DNA of 64,000 bases from Metaphire vulgaris (GCA_018105865.1 JACLAT010000046.1:274501-338500); one strand, 5' to 3'. Shown: positions 21,965 through 35,396, counted from the stretch's first letter. The notes: a model not told the origin generated them from the letters alone. Program-made: numbers and translations.

Positions 21965-23679
21965 CAGTTAGCTACAGTACATCATCGTTGCAAATGACAA
22001 AGCGGCTAAACTGACACAGACGGATTAAGTCCATATTACGATTACTGTTTCGTCTGGGAACATTACAAAATTACTAATTTCGCATGAACGCAATGAACAT
22101 GTGTTGATGATGCTTCATTGGCATTGGTTCTGACAATTCTCATCAGAGGACATCGTCGTTTATGCAGCGGCAGAACTTCTTAATATATTCGTGACTACCT
22201 GGAGCTTGGAATCTGACATCCAAGTCTCCATCCTCGACACATTCTCAAGTTGGCTATTGAACAACAGTTATTTGAACGCAGTCTGTCGGATTAATGACTA
22301 CTTACTTTACCTACCTGGATTGAGCGACAACAATGAGCTACGGATTGATGACTGGATCCCACCCAGATTACGTTCAATGAATTGTTTGCGTTAGCAATGC
22401 TTTTAGCAGCGTTGTCGAAATTGTATTTTTACTTAGACCCACTTAGAGATTTCTCTTTAGAATAGTAATGCACGATACACTGTACTGTTTTCAAAATGTA
22501 TTGTCTGCCTGCTTGTATTAACACCGTGCATGCAATAATGAGAATTGTTTTATTCTATTTATTCTTCTTCATTTCTACGCATTGCCTTCGATTTCGGCCC
22601 TTGTTATTTCCCACCTCTTTCAAAAGTGACAAATAACAGGGCATTTCAAAATACTTGCAATTATGAGTTATCGGTTTTTGACGAAATATGAGAGAGATAA
22701 ACATCTCAAAATCAGCATATGCTTCGAGTATAAGCTATCCGGCTATATGATGAAAAACTGGTGAAATCCTATGATAAAACATATTAGAAATATTGCATTT
22801 AGTTCATCATATTGCTAAAAGAAATAGTCAATAAATATAAATACATGTGATCATCACGTTTAAGAGATTTGAAACCAACATAGAATCGTAGGACTATAAA
22901 TGTCAAATCTAGTTGATACTGTCTTATTATCCAATTCGTTCCATTTGCCTGATTGATATAGATTAATAATAAGTAATTCATATAAATTAAGACAAATATT
23001 GATTATTTCAATTAAATTACATTGCATTTACGAAATTAAGTAACTAGAAGTCAAACTGTAAAACCAAACGGCACAGATACATACTGTAAATTTCAATTCT
23101 TAATAAATAGTTTATACTACAGTATAATCACAATATCAGCATATCAGTACTATACCCATGGCTTTTTTCCTAGGAAAAGGAGTCTGGGAACCAATTTCAC
23201 ATCTGTTTTAGCGTAAGAAATTGTAACCGAATTTGCCCATTAATGCCTTTTGATATAAACGAATCTGCCAAGAAAGGTGTGGGAACGCCGTTCCCTTGCT
23301 TTCCCACTGAAAAAAGCCCTGAGTATATCATTATATCAGTACTATAGTATAAGCGGGGGCGGGAAGATAGATGAGTGGTAATATCACTGGACAGGCACGT
23401 AGGAGCCCCTATGGTCGACTCAGCCTTAATCGCTAGAGGGCGGTAGTAACATCAAATGAGTAGCAATGGCAACATTGCGAAAGTAACCATAGGTTCGGCA
23501 AAAGAGACTGGCCACCGTCCGCTGATGTATGGCTTAGCCACATATGGGCTGTTGGCTACAAAACACGGGGATCAGCACCGGACCCTACGGGCATTGAGCC
23601 TACGGGTGAAACCTTTACTTTTTACTTTACAGTATAAGCACAAAGATGATATGATAAAGCGCCTTGTCGAATATTTGGC

Positions 23680-23680
<1 letters not shown>
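21965..23680. other. Non-coding stretch, no gene seen
   Basis: AT-rich DNA without a convincing exon. A segment 23160-23320 has CCATGGCTTTTTT and AAAAAAGCCCTG at its edges, similar to the hAT MITE at 11394-11750, but a matching 8-base duplication could not be found. Confidence 0.4.
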
Positions 23681-23685
<5 letters not shown>

Positions 23686-23716
<31 letters not shown>

Positions 23717-23734
23717 GTATATAATATTTATATA

Positions 23735-23790
<56 letters not shown>
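23686..23790. repeat. Microsatellite (TA)n
   Basis: Two TA runs separated by about 25 bases. Confidence 0.9.
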
Positions 23791-23792
<2 letters not shown>

Positions 23793-23818
23793 ATGTCAGT
23801 CTTTGGTTTTATAATTTT

Positions 23819-25410
23819 GGTATTTACAAATCGTTGATCAGGGTCGAAAAAATGGCTTAGTCCCTCGTGTCCTGACAAGGGTGTTTTTGGGAAGGTCATG
23901 TCCCTATGGGCGTGGACACGGGTGTTTTTTCTCTATTAAATAATAAAAAAACTATGGTTTATTTTATTGTTAAACGTAAAAAAAACAGAAAAAGGTCACC
24001 ACCACACTAAAGCAATAACATTATTTTAAGTCAAAAAAGGCAAAAAAGTGTCATCGTCTGAGAAAAAATTAGAACACGACCGTTTTACCTGCCAGGTTAA
24101 AATTAGGATACGACCGTTTTCATGTCAGGTTAAAATTAGGATCGTTTTACCTGACTTGATTTTTGTCGCTGATCATCACTTGATTTTGTGAGTGGTCCTG
24201 AATTGTCTATTAAATTCACCACACGTGGAAATACAGAACTTTTTATTTCACATTTTATAAGGCATTAATTCCCTGCGCTAATATCTAATGTGCTTATACT
24301 GCGTCGTTGAATGCATACAGTATATTATCGTATTAGTCAGAAATATACGAGTTTACCTGGATTTTTAATGGAGTAATTTGAAATTATCATGTATTGTTCC
24401 ACAGTATTTGTAGGCCTAATCTCGAGTCCTCTTACAAATTGTGCACTATCTGGTTCATCACAGAGTGAAACCCTATAAAGAGTGTTTGCAATGGAAATAG
24501 GGATGGCGCAATCTCTATTAGATAGAACTGACATTGATTATCATGTGATCGCCATGAAATGCCAGAATTATTATCATAGATTCTGATTTCTATATTTGTG
24601 AATAAAAGATGTATCGTTCACAGCTGTATTTAGATAGGCCTATCTATGGAATCTGAATATTGGTCCTAAAAGTTATATGACTTCATTGGTCATTAACCCC
24701 TTAACTGGAGATCTTGGATATATCCGTCCATTTTACATTGAGTTACAGTTAAATACACGGTTAAGGGGTTAATATTCTTTCTTATTTCTATTTGTTTTAT
24801 GACGGGCAGCGACGTTCATGACCGATTGAGTCGAGTATCTGGAAAGCCAAAGAGAATGCCATTGCAATAGTCGAGTCAGGGCAGGGCAAAGGATCTTAAA
24901 AGGTGAATAATCGTCGAAGTTGAGACAACACCGAATTCCATTGATCCTGGGTAGGTGGTAGTAGCAGAGGTGAGTCAGGTTCGTTATGTGCGGTCCAAAG
25001 ATAGCGTCTCATCGATAAGCATATACATAACAGGCGCAAAACGGTGACGGACTTTTGGTCATGGTCACGCCATCCACTTGGTCACACTTGGGAGGACACT
25101 TGGTTGAAAGGACTTTTGGTTATTGACTTTTTAAGGTGTTTGGTTTAGTTATTTGGTCATAGCCATTTGGTCAACGGACTTAGGGTTAAATTAGGGTCCT
25201 ATTTAAACTTAATTAAATTGTCCATTCAAATGTTTATGACCAAGTATTTAATGAACAACAGTTATTGACCAAAAGTCCTTTGACCAAGTGTCTATGTCTG
25301 CAATCATTTGACCAAGATTCATGATGACCGATCATCCAGCATAAACATCTTTCCTATGACCGAAAGTGGTTATTCACAACACTTTAGAAAAGGGTTTAAA
25401 AATCTTAAAT
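23819..25410. repeat. Dispersed repeat, copy B, broken by insertions
   Basis: This is the counterpart of 6990-7260. Colinear words are separated by three insertions: about 23834-24165, about 24315-24940 (contains a TTAA MITE) and about 25030-25365 (rich in TTTGGTCA/TGACCAAGTG words, which recur at 36290-36370). Confidence 0.55.
24697..24768. mobile_element. piggyBac-type MITE, 72 bp
   Basis: CCCCTTAACTGG...ACGGTTAAGGGG is flanked by TTAA at 24693-24696 and 24769-24772. It is a sister of 14852-14925. Confidence 0.75.
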
Positions 25411-25699
25411 TCCAGTGTTTATGATGAAATTGGATCACGCCAATTGAGACGTTATTGATTTATTGTTTGAATTTAGTTAAATCTGAAATGAATTAAATTA
25501 TTGTATTTAAACTTGTCTCCAATTAAAATTGTTTTGATTCACTTTCTTTTTGTTTGAAACTTATTTATTTACAATTACCTCTATTATTAGAACGATTTAC
25601 AGCTGTAGGCTTGAAAGTAGACATGTAATTCAAAAATGTCTAAAGACAAGAGCGTTTTACACTTCACACATGAACAAGATGTTAAATAAGTGCGTTTGA

Positions 25700-25905
25700 A
25701 GTAAGGAATTATGAATGCTCTCGCTGCCCATAGTTTGTGCGTAGAACGTCACGTGTTCCAATGAGACAGTTGGAAATCCCCGTAGAGTTAGGCGTACCAT
25801 TCTAAGTATGGGCAACCGGCACTGGATACGATAAGACCATTGTAAACCCATATACTTGACTTAAAATAATTATTGTGTATTTAAGAATATTAATGAATAC
25901 ACGCG
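25700..25905. repeat. Dispersed repeat with conserved 155-bp core, copy B
   Basis: Closely similar to the core at 11870-12030 (TGCTCTCGCTGCCCATAG, CACGTGTTCCAATGAGACAG, GTTAGGCGTACCATTC). Confidence 0.6.
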
Positions 25906-26009
25906 AATAATCTTTTTAAAATGCTCACCACATTATTTGCCGCAACTGTATTTCACGAAAATAAATCTCAACGTAATTATGCATTTGCATGAAATAAAAA
26001 AACATATAT

Positions 26010-26013
<4 letters not shown>

Positions 26014-26083
<70 letters not shown>
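26014..26083. repeat. Microsatellite (AT)n
   Basis: Uninterrupted AT run about 300 bases beyond the stop of the kelch ORF. Confidence 0.9.
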
Positions 26084-26086
<3 letters not shown>

Positions 26087-26362
26087 TTAAGTCATTTCAA
26101 CTCATTTGGTTTCAACTGAAATAATAGATTTATTGTTATCATAAAGAATCAACATTTTCTTTATTCCGACAATCGCTTTTTCACAACAAATTATCATGCA
26201 AAGATGATGTATTGCTTTATATCTAAAAAAAACAATTATCTTAATGGAAATTCAAACGCATTATAAATTGAGCCCAAGATTGCATTGCTAGGAACGCAAA
26301 TTCACCCTAATGTCCACGTGGCTATATCCCGTCTGTACAGGACATATTCATCATTTATCGAT

Positions 26363-27350
26363 TTATTGCATAGGAAATTCCATTTTCCCAAAGGACAGCG
26401 CTAGTGAAGGTTTTGGTAATTTGGCGTGATGTGACCATTCAATCGATTCATCGTTCAACACATTCGCAATTGGAACACTTCTGACGTCGTCTCGATAAAT
26501 CCACTTTTTATTTCCATCGACATCCTTTGTATCATCACCACCTCCGATGACAAATAATTTGCCATTATGAACAATCATACCAAAATGACCGACGTCAGTC
26601 TTAAATTGATCGCTCATTTGAAAAGTTCCTCTGTCAAAATTATATATGAAGCATTTACTGTATCCAAGTAAAATAGCCTTGTTTTCCCACAATACAGCGC
26701 GTAGAAGACAATCAGTCACAGGCATTCGCTTTGAAATCAGAGTACAGGAGTTTAACTTCGTGTCATAAACTTGAATATAGTCGACTATTTTGTAATTGGC
26801 GTCGCGTCCGCCAAAGATATAGAGTGAAGATTTAAAAAGCACACAATTACCAGAGTTACGAACAGCATGAACCAGTTTTCCAACAGTTGTACATCTATCG
26901 TCGATTGTATCGTATGGTTCAACGTCATCGAGTGTTATTTCACCATCATCCACCCATCCACCGCATATATACAAAACGTGATCAACAAATGCCACACTGT
27001 GCCTTCGTCTGCCTCGAATCATAGTATTACAATATTCCCATTTAGATGATCGTGCATCGAATTTCCAGATTTTGTCAGCATTCTTTCCTAATCCAGTTAC
27101 GAAGAGTGAATTGTCATAGACGACAGCTGCAGATTCTTTTCTCAGTTGAGGTGGCACTTGTCCTATTGTAGAAACCTCGTCTTTTCCATTTACTTTTATT
27201 TTTACGACATCTTGGTATATTCCATCGTCGTTTCCCAAACCAGCCACAATTATACAGCTTTCGAATCGAGTCGAAAATTCTGAAAGACAACAGACCAAAT
27301 AGCTAAGAATGTCGACAGTTACGGAGGCCATCTGTTTATGCCGTCTGTTG
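26363..27350 (-). CDS. Kelch-repeat protein exon (322-aa ORF, BTB/BACK not found)
   Basis: The minus-strand ORF from ATG 27331 encodes a beta-propeller built of kelch repeats: GRRRHSVAFVDHVLYICGGW, then CVLFKSSLYIFGGRDANYK, a degenerate blade around AVLWENKAILLGYS, and HFGMIVHNGKLFVIGGG, closing with SLALSFGKMEF. The frame stays open upstream, and an AG acceptor (27352-27351) would let it be a terminal exon. In animals such propellers usually follow BTB and BACK domains and recruit substrates to Cul3 ubiquitin ligases; neither domain is visible within 20 kb upstream. It could instead be a short stand-alone kelch gene or a retrocopy. The middle blade lacks its GG doublet. The stop is followed by AT-rich sequence. 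Confidence 0.75.
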
Positions 27351-27697
27351 CTGCAATGAGGACCCTGATGCTACGAAATACATTAGCAAATGTTTGAATG
27401 AGCAAAACAGTGGATTTGCTCAAATAGATTCAAGCTTAAGAATCCGAGATCTTCGCTTTATTAGTGCCTTAGTGTTCAGGTACAGTGAACAATGATAACT
27501 CAATACGGTTTATACTGCTACATTTTATGACGAGAGACTAGAATTACAGCGTTTTCAGATAAAATGCATGGCAGGAAATCCGTTTCAGATTTTTTCACGG
27601 CGAAAGGCGAGTTTAGCGGATAAGCGAGGGACGAAGTAACGAGGTTTTACTGCAGATTCGTTTCATCTCTCATGTGATGAGTTCTACTGTACATTAA

Positions 27698-28275
27698 CCC
27701 TCGTAGATTGTCAGGGGGCGTAAAATTACTCAATTCCAGTAAAAGCTGCACATTTTTTACTGTTGCACTGTAAGCAAAATGCTTTTATGACTTTTCCTAA
27801 AATTATATGTTTTCACTACACAAAGGCCATATTTTACACATTTTGTGTGCTGCCCTCTAGCGGTGTCGGTCGACGTCGTCTGATATTTTACATTAGTGAT
27901 GTGTCTATCGAAATGCATATGAACTGTATAAACACTGAATATACACTGCATCTACAGTGCATATACGCTGTCTATATACTGTACATGCACTGTATATACA
28001 CTGTATAAACACTGTATACGCTGTATCAATGCTTTGTTGTCAATGCGACTCGCCCATACGTATCTTTTCAAACTGCGCAGGCTTTATATGCTCTGGTGCT
28101 GTAATTTTTTCTTGCTTTTTAATACAACACATATAACACGTGTTGTGTGACAAAATTACTGGTTGTGGTATAAATTTCCTAAGCATTACCTTAATATTCA
28201 TTAAATATCAGTGGGGTTAGAATTACCCCTCATTACAACAAAGGCATCGAAAAAAGTCCGCACCCTATACGAGGG
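27698..28275. mobile_element. piggyBac-type MITE, 578 bp
   Basis: CCCTCGTA...TACGAGGG inverted ends are flanked by TTAA at 27694-27697 and 28276-28279. Inside is a small minisatellite of ACACTGTATATACACTG-like words (27925-28030). No ORF of note. Confidence 0.65.
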
Positions 28276-28279
28276 TTAA

Positions 28280-29517
28280 GACTAGTAGGCCTACTTCAAC
28301 TGTTCTACCATAGTGATCTATAATCGTACTGTAAATGTACTGCAATGCTGACCTATCAGAACCAAGAACAATCAACAATAATATAATAGTAGAAAACGTG
28401 AATTAATAAAGCGGGATGATGGGCAATTTTATGGAATTCCTCAATCGGAAAAATGGTACGAGCGGCGCTTGTTGCAAATAAGTTTAAAATGTTGTAAACC
28501 ACGCAAAATTTCAAAATACTTCCCAAATCTGCAGTAAGTGTCAGTCACCCTTCTCTCTACGGTCCTCGATCCTTGACAATTTCGTCGCGTTGTTTTTCCA
28601 AGACTGATCTAGCCCATTTACGGCAAATATCTGTTAAAATGGCCCGTAACCCATGGTTTTGGGCAACTAGATATCTACTATATCTAGATATCTACTATAT
28701 CCTTTTATAGCCGTTAAACCATATAAAACTAATGATGGATATAAAAAAAACATATCTACAATATTATAAAATATTGCGTCATTGTCATAGAGTAGACCCA
28801 TACGACCCATCGAGTCATTAGTCGACTCATTGAAACATTGCCATCGGTGTTTTGACCATCTAGGAATTTAATCTCTATTATCCGCCAAACATTTAGTGGT
28901 ATATGCAGTGAATTCGTCTGTTGTTAAGCTGCCATCTACTGTATACGGATGCTAGGTCTGTCATAGGCCTACATTCCTATAGCAGATTTCCCATCCGTTT
29001 TGTTATCTTTCCACGGATTCTTTCGCTCACTGACGTGTGTTGCATTCGTTTTCCTATTTTCTCGTTTGACACAAATGATGAAAATGAGGATTGTAGATAC
29101 ACTCCGTATATTGATCTGTGGGCTCCGGACAAATGGGCCTCGCATTTTGACGACACGGCGTTTCGCCGACACGAATCGCGTGTTGGCGAAATGTTATGCA
29201 ATGCACAGTATTGATAAGACGGCTATTCGTCGACATGATCCTGCATAAAATACTTATAAGAAAGGACAATTAATGTACACCTTAGTAAGTAAGTTGGCTA
29301 CATATGGGACCAAAAAATTCACGGAGCAGGAAGCGACTGAAACTTGAGCTGAAATTCATTGATTGGATGAATTTTGAAGTCGATGCACTTATGCATGTGA
29401 TGCTATTTAAATAGCCGATTTATTTATTTATTTTATTTTATTTATTTTATTAGGATTTATTTATTCAGGCAATTTATTCGGCGCCGTAGGCATAACTAAG
29501 GCTAAAGTCAAAGTCAC
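28280..29517. other. Non-coding stretch, no gene seen
   Basis: It contains a small tandem duplication of ACTAGATATCTACTATATC (28665-28700). Overlapping ORFs on both strands around 28920-29270 have no domain I recognise and shadow one another. Confidence 0.4.
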
Positions 29518-29874
29518 CTAACAACAAAAAGAAACTTTAAACAGATGCGTTTTAATACTCTTCAGGAACGCTCCGGACGTGGTCTCCATAGTAAACTCCT
29601 TCGGTAAGGTGTTCCACAGCACTGGATGGCCTCTCCGAAAGGATCTGTCCCCGAAGACTACAGCCTTGGCCGGAGGAGGGACCAGCAGCAGATTGCGAAT
29701 CCTCAACCGAAGCTGTGAGCGCCGTTGCGCTGATGGAGCGGGTTGTATCAGGTCACGTAGATAGGTGGGGCAGTGCGGGTCGTACAGAGTCCGAAACGTG
29801 AGCCAGCACCGTTTGAGAACAATCCGCTCAGGAATCTTAAGCCAATGAAGTTGGTCTTTCAGTGGCTGCGACAC
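29518..29874 (-). mobile_element. LINE reverse-transcriptase C-terminal fragment
   Basis: The minus-strand ORF reads DQLHWLKIPERIVLKRCWL, TFRTLYDPHCPTYLRDLI, RSFRRGHPVLWNTLPKEF and KSIKTHLFKVSF. This is the C-terminal tail of a CR1-like LINE, and the frame is still open. It is the same subfamily as 37590-38135. It is 5'-truncated; an ATTTATTTATTTTA-rich tract (29418-29465) lies beyond its 3' end. Confidence 0.75.
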
Positions 29875-30348
29875 ATGAGCATTCCACTTCAGACCATATT
29901 ATATGGATTATAGGTTGACGCTTATTTAGCTGTGTCCTTGTATCAAAATACGCCTTTAAAACATGATGTCATGATTCAAACGCCAGTTTGAAGTGTGCAG
30001 TGCATAAACATTATATGTCACGCGAAAAGTCACGGGAAATTGAATCAAACCTACAGACCAAACCACCGTACGTATTGTCATGATTAATGTTCTGAGGTCG
30101 TGTATTAGGGTGGGGATTTAGTAGTGAATGGTTACATTTTAATCTGGCATCTCATTATATTTTATTTTATTTTTTAGAGTTAAGGGGCTAAGAAAGCTTG
30201 CTATCATTGTTTGTCATACAATGCAAAGGCACAGAATAGTCTACTTTCAAGCCTTCTATAGTAGGCAACGTTATCAGAGGCAAAATAGCAGCACCAGAAT
30301 AAAGTTAAAGAAAACGACCTACGGGTATCCGAATACGTTAGCGTCAAA

Positions 30349-30743
30349 CAAAGCTCGATCATACGTATCATACGTATTATATTTTTTGTATCATACGCAC
30401 GTATTTTAGCGCATGACTCTCTAACATACGCGCTATCATACGTGAGCAAAAATACCTTAGGCCTGCATAGCCATGAAATTGCGTCAATTACCGCAATCTG
30501 TTAACCATTTACCTGCACAAAGAAATTAAAAGTGGAACAAGTGTTAACAGAAGTGAAATTTGGTATCAGTTACAGTGACGTCGCGTTACGTTGCAATTAA
30601 TATTGATCGCTAAGTAAGAAAATTATTTTAAGTAACCGAACAGACTTATAAAATACGCGAACCATACGAGTATTTTATTTTTTATTCGTACGCACGTATT
30701 TTAGCGTATTTTATTTTGTCATAGGCGTATGATCGAGCTTTTG
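30349..30743. mobile_element. hAT-type MITE, 395 bp, TSD GCGTCAAA
   Basis: Ends CAAAGCTCGATCATACG and CGTATGATCGAGCTTTTG are inverted, and GCGTCAAA is duplicated at 30341-30348 and 30744-30751. Subterminal regions repeat ATACGTAT and CGCACGTATTTTAGCG on both sides. Confidence 0.85.
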
Positions 30744-31389
30744 GCGTCAAATGACTTGTTATTAGCATGATATTTTCGATTGCCTCTGGTTGAATGCATT
30801 TAGGAAATAATGCGATAATGATGGCGGAAATGCTTTATTTCACGGAGAGCGCATAAAGTAAACTAATGACAACTGAATTAATGCACAAATTGTCAATTGA
30901 TCAACTGAATAATTAACCAATCGTAAGCTATAAAACTGAGTAGGTTATTAACATTTATTAAAAAGTCAAATCACTAATAGGCATAAACCTACACCACATG
31001 GGTTTCTTCGTTTATAAACTAATTACGCCACCGCGGTAATAAAAAGTTGACCTGCTAATTTTGGTGTTGGCTAAAAAGTACATGAACGTTTTATCAACGT
31101 TTTTTTAGATTTCCAGAAAAATCGGTTGTTTTTTACGTTTTTTATTTCTTTTTTTTCGTTTGCAACACCTATGATGGCCGTGAAGCTGCGTTAACTCGGT
31201 GATGTTATCTTTGCGTGTCATATACTATTCTAGCAGTGGTCTACTGTAAAAAGTTTCTAAAGAAAGCCGGCCTTGAAGCTTAGATAACAATATGGCAGAG
31301 ATAAATGATGATATGATATCTACTGAACTCTACAAAGTGAAAATTAGAGTATTGACGTTTTCATTGCTGATTTGATTAGAGAGTCTGTT

Positions 31390-31830
31390 TGGGTAATCCT
31401 CATCAGCTTGCCACTTCGACACACTGGCGCTGGGCGATGACATGGTTAACAGTGTTAACTGTCTCCACGAAGTCCAGTCTTGTGCGACTCGATGGGAATC
31501 TGACACTGTAATACAGATCTATACCGTGATGTTCTTCATCCAGGTCCTTCCTGGTCTTCCTTTGCGTCCCTATCTTTCTGTGATGTCTAACATAATGGAC
31601 TTTTCTATGGTGTTTTCTGTCGTGCTATGTGTCCAACATATCCAAATTTTCTTTAGTTCACCTTGTCTTTCCAATCCTGCTTTGAGTTCGTTGGCATTTC
31701 ATTTAATACGCGTCTATTCTCCTCTCTTCATCCGTCTTCAGCATCCATGCCTCGCATCTGTAAGTAGCAACCGGGAAAACGAAGGCATGCAGGCTGTAGA
31801 AGTCATACAGTAGTGGTATAATGTTGTTTT
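31390..31830 (-). mobile_element. LINE 3' ORF fragment (decayed)
   Basis: Minus-strand frames read GELKKIWICWTHSTTENTIEKSIMLDITE, then GRKGRPRKTWMKNIT. This resembles the C-terminal GRPR...W motif of endonuclease-reverse transcriptase LINEs such as the one at 58902-59951. Several stops. Confidence 0.45.
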
Positions 31831-31832
31831 AA

Positions 31833-32730
31833 TTTTTCCAGATTTTCTGTAGTTTCTCCAGTATTGTGATTTCCAGACCCAATCTGCTTCTGATTTCGGG
31901 TACTTACAGTAGTTAACATTCTGTGTAATTCTAAATCTCAGATATCAATCTACAACTGCTCAAATTTTGACCTAATTTGTGTTTCCTTAATGACTCGCAA
32001 CCAATAAATTCTACAGTATTTATGCTGGAATCCCAGGAGATTTGACTTGCATCAAATACACTTTTATTACTGCCGTGATCTTCTGAATGGTTGGAACATG
32101 TGTTGCTCTCGAACGACGATGCATAATTATTGTGATATTCGGCATACAAGAATTTCTATAATTTTAAACTTACAGCCTCATGTCGAAAATGCCATCTAGA
32201 AATCTGTGTCATACAGTGAAAACATAATAAACCATTTAAGCCGCACACCATGGCCATGACAGACAATAGAGGCAAAAAATTATCGACTTCAGAAAATAAG
32301 TCAGAGACGGAAAGAGTATTATGGAAAACCATGACGTTGTGGATGACAACATATAGATCAACATCCAAGAAAAAGAATCACTCCGCTAAAAATTTAACTG
32401 AAGCGCCATGTCAAAATTGCCAAGGCGAAAAGCTCAATGACCTGATAATATAACCACCGAACAGCTCTAGTTTGGTGGGGAAATGACACTGACCAGGACG
32501 CATGATCTGGGGGTCTGGAACCTGGCAGAAGATTGGACGCAGTCAGACTTCATACCACTCCCCAAAAAGCAGCTAATCTAATCTAATCTTAAACTTCTAT
32601 TGCGCCACTTTCATAATGCACAGGAGCATCAACCGATGGCACCCCAAATCCAAATCACTAAAGATCCAGGTCAAATCCAGGGTATCCGGCCGGACAAACG
32701 GGTGACAGTCTATGGTGGATAGGCCAGGTC
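31833..32730. other. Unassigned stretch with one possible terminal exon
   Basis: On the minus strand, 32149-31931 is a 72-codon frame (YAEYHNNY..., Ser/Asn-rich, ending ...RLISEI) and 32368-32156 is a frame with a hydrophobic stretch FLPLLSVMAMVCGLNGLL. They could be tail and membrane exons of a gene, but the only donor/acceptor pair between them would leave an 18-base intron, which is not credible. No function is assigned. Confidence 0.2.
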
Positions 32731-32739
32731 AAAAAGATG

Positions 32740-33110
32740 GGTTTTTAATCTTGCTCTGATGAAAATTTGTAAAGAATTTGCAATGCGAACATGCTGAGGT
32801 AATGAGTTCCAGAGTTTTGGGGCGGCCACTGAGAAAGCACGAGAACCAAGAACTGTCCGAGTATGGGAGATGGAGAGAACTATTGCAGACGAGGATCTGG
32901 TCGAGTATTTGTTTGCTTGTACAGAAAGTTTTGAAAGAAGGTAACTGGGTTCCTTGTAGTAAGTGTTTTGTATACCTGAAGGCAGATTTTAAAGTCTATC
33001 CTTTCTTTAATTGGAAGCCAGTGAACCACTTACGGACTGGGGTTATGTGCTCACGTTTTGGGGTTTTGAAACTTGAGCCAATGAATTTTAAACTCACCCG
33101 GGCAGAGGCG
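32740..33110. repeat. Probable LINE/SINE-derived repeat
   Basis: The text around 32980-33070 (TTTCTTTAATTGGAAGCCAG then GGGGTTATGTGCTC) is of a type I associate with 3' parts of retroelements in marine invertebrates. This is a weak, memory-based call. Confidence 0.3.
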
Positions 33111-33114
33111 TAGC

Positions 33115-35310
33115 GTGCCAATGGCTATTGTGGCTTTACCCATGGGCGGCACACATGACGGGGGAGGCAATTTTACAGTAGAAGCGACGACCTATTTCGC
33201 TTGTCAGGGTATTTTCAGTGAAGGAGGGAAATTTTAGAAGAGGCGGTAATTATTTTTGTTTGGAAGCGATGACATGGTCCGTCTCTGATATGAATGAATT
33301 TGGGGCGACGGATTAACCATGAGCCAGATGCGGCAAAAGTGCACGCCCACGCCACTGCACCCGGGACTAATTTTCTTGCCGTGTGTCGCCTTCGTGGTCT
33401 CGCTATCAGTTTTCGTCTCCCGAGCGTTTCCTTTGAACCTTTCTTCAGCCTCGTCTTCTCTTCAGAACGATTCGTCCCCTTTTCCGACACCTGTTTCTTC
33501 TCCCTTCGTTGCCTCTGCTTCCGTAGATCTTCTTTGTCCTTGATCGTCTTCTTCGTTTCGTAGTTCCAAGTGTAGACGGCGAATTTGGCGAATAGTCCTT
33601 CGCGCTAGGCACGATGTAATGCTTAAATCGATTGAAGCCTATTGAAATCTAAGTCTCCAGCTTCCGTTTTTATCTAAACATTTTGGCGATAGCTGTGATA
33701 TTCGATGCAGAGCGATCTCTCATTTCGTGTTCTTCGGGGGGCACGTAAGGTTCGTTGTTCGCATTCACTGACGCGTCGTCCACTTGGATTTTAACACGAG
33801 TTTGTTTTAACGAAACAAATAATTACACGATCAAATGTAGGCCTACAGGCGCAGATGTTCAACGTTCTTCTCACAGAAAGTTCTCAACAAATCTTACTCG
33901 TTAGTAACTTTCTAGCTTCCCGTCTCCCCTCCGCCTGGCCTGTTGAGTTACGTCCGTCAACGCTTTTTGAGTGAGAGGGACTCTTATTCGCCAGGTTTCC
34001 TTTTATCGTCGCCGGCTATCTATCAGTCAATACCCGCGAGTTCCCATTGGTTCGCTGACGGCGGATAGTCTTTGACTTCCTTCCAAAAACGCTTCCTTAT
34101 ATTGCTCTAACACTTTAACAATATTATAACGAACATCTATCTAATAAAGTCATTACACAAATGTTATGCTAAATATAAAAGTTAAACAATGCAATGCCTA
34201 AGATCATGTCTCCGTAGAAATGTATTACGTATATAGGCCTATATAGTCCATGATTTTTGTCGCTTCTCAAATTTGGCCCGTAGTTTCAGTTTATTACAAG
34301 GGGGTCAAAATTTGCCAAACAATTTTTTTACAGAATTCATGGACAGCCTCTTGGTCAGCTGCCCGGGTTACATTTTGAGCTTGGTTACGCCACTGGGTGA
34401 CACCCTCCACAAAAAACAAAGCAATTACACCAAGGATATCTTTGGGTCCTCCGGTATCAGCCCATGCGTACATTTGGAATTACTTAGCCTATCTAATATA
34501 CAGACACCAAACGCTTTGATGTCATTCTTTGTGATGCCGTAATTGGTAGGCCTCTATCATCCGGTGCGTCACACACCCTAACCGGCCATTATATGGCATC
34601 AAACTACTCGCCATGTAATCGGAAAAACTAAAGGAAATGGTATACCGTGCAGAGAAAGCTGTAAAAATACAACTTGACCATCAATGCTGCAAATATAAAC
34701 TCAATGTTAAATACAGACAACATACCGCAACTATGTTTAGAGCAGACTACTGGTACAAGACTGATATGTGTAGGCCTAATTGTGTATTTGGGGATTAAAT
34801 ATCAAAAGACGCAGACTGCAAAAACCGATGTGAAAACTAGGCAGGCCATCGATGTCAAATATTAATTAATCCTATAGAAAATACTCACAACGAGTCACCA
34901 GAATACACTTACTATGCACTGGGTCAACTGAACGTACCAAAATATAAGACCGAAAATATGACTAATAATAGAGTGAATGAAATTTGTGCAATAATATAAT
35001 TCATATATTGGATGAATACTTTATGCCGTTTAAATGCAGACCTAATTTAAAATGTTGGCCGGTTTGCCCATCTTAGTTTCCCTCTAGCAAATTCTATCGT
35101 CATACGACTTCTCATCCAAGTACTTTGCAATTGTAATTCAATCACATATTCTCAAAACCCAGGTCGTTTTAGGTAAGTAACATTTTCTGTCTAATATTGA
35201 GGCACTTATAGTTGACCCAATGCATAGTAAGCGCCTTTTTATTAGATCCTTTCAATTTTGATGTTCTTCTGTCAACCATTCACTCGCAACAATCCAAAAT
35301 GTGTGTCGCA
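33115..35310. other. Non-coding stretch, locally GC-richer
   Basis: 33290-34090 has higher GC and CpG than its surroundings and includes a CCCATTGG box (34044), but no credible first exon follows on either strand. The small overlapping ORFs at 33215-33563 are shadows of each other. Confidence 0.35.
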
Positions 35311-35316
35311 TAATAT

Positions 35317-35317
<1 letters not shown>

Positions 35318-35387
<70 letters not shown>
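35318..35387. repeat. Microsatellite (AT)n
   Basis: Uninterrupted AT run; poly Ile-Tyr ORFs across it are artefacts. Confidence 0.9.
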
Positions 35388-35388
<1 letters not shown>

Positions 35389-35396
35389 CGTTCCGT

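Noticed and set aside
23160..23320. Possible extra hAT MITE (GGCTTTTTT / AAAAAAGCCCTG edges)
   Set aside because: The octamers outside the edges (ACTATACC and AGTATATC) do not match, so boundaries cannot be defended.
31931..32368. TM plus Tyr-rich tail exons of another receptor
   Set aside because: The only sensible donor and acceptor are 18 bases apart, too close for an intron, and the joined frame has no family resemblance.
33215..33563. Overlapping ORFs of 74-91 codons on both strands
   Set aside because: Mutual shadows in a GC-richer segment; no splice signals or recognised domains.
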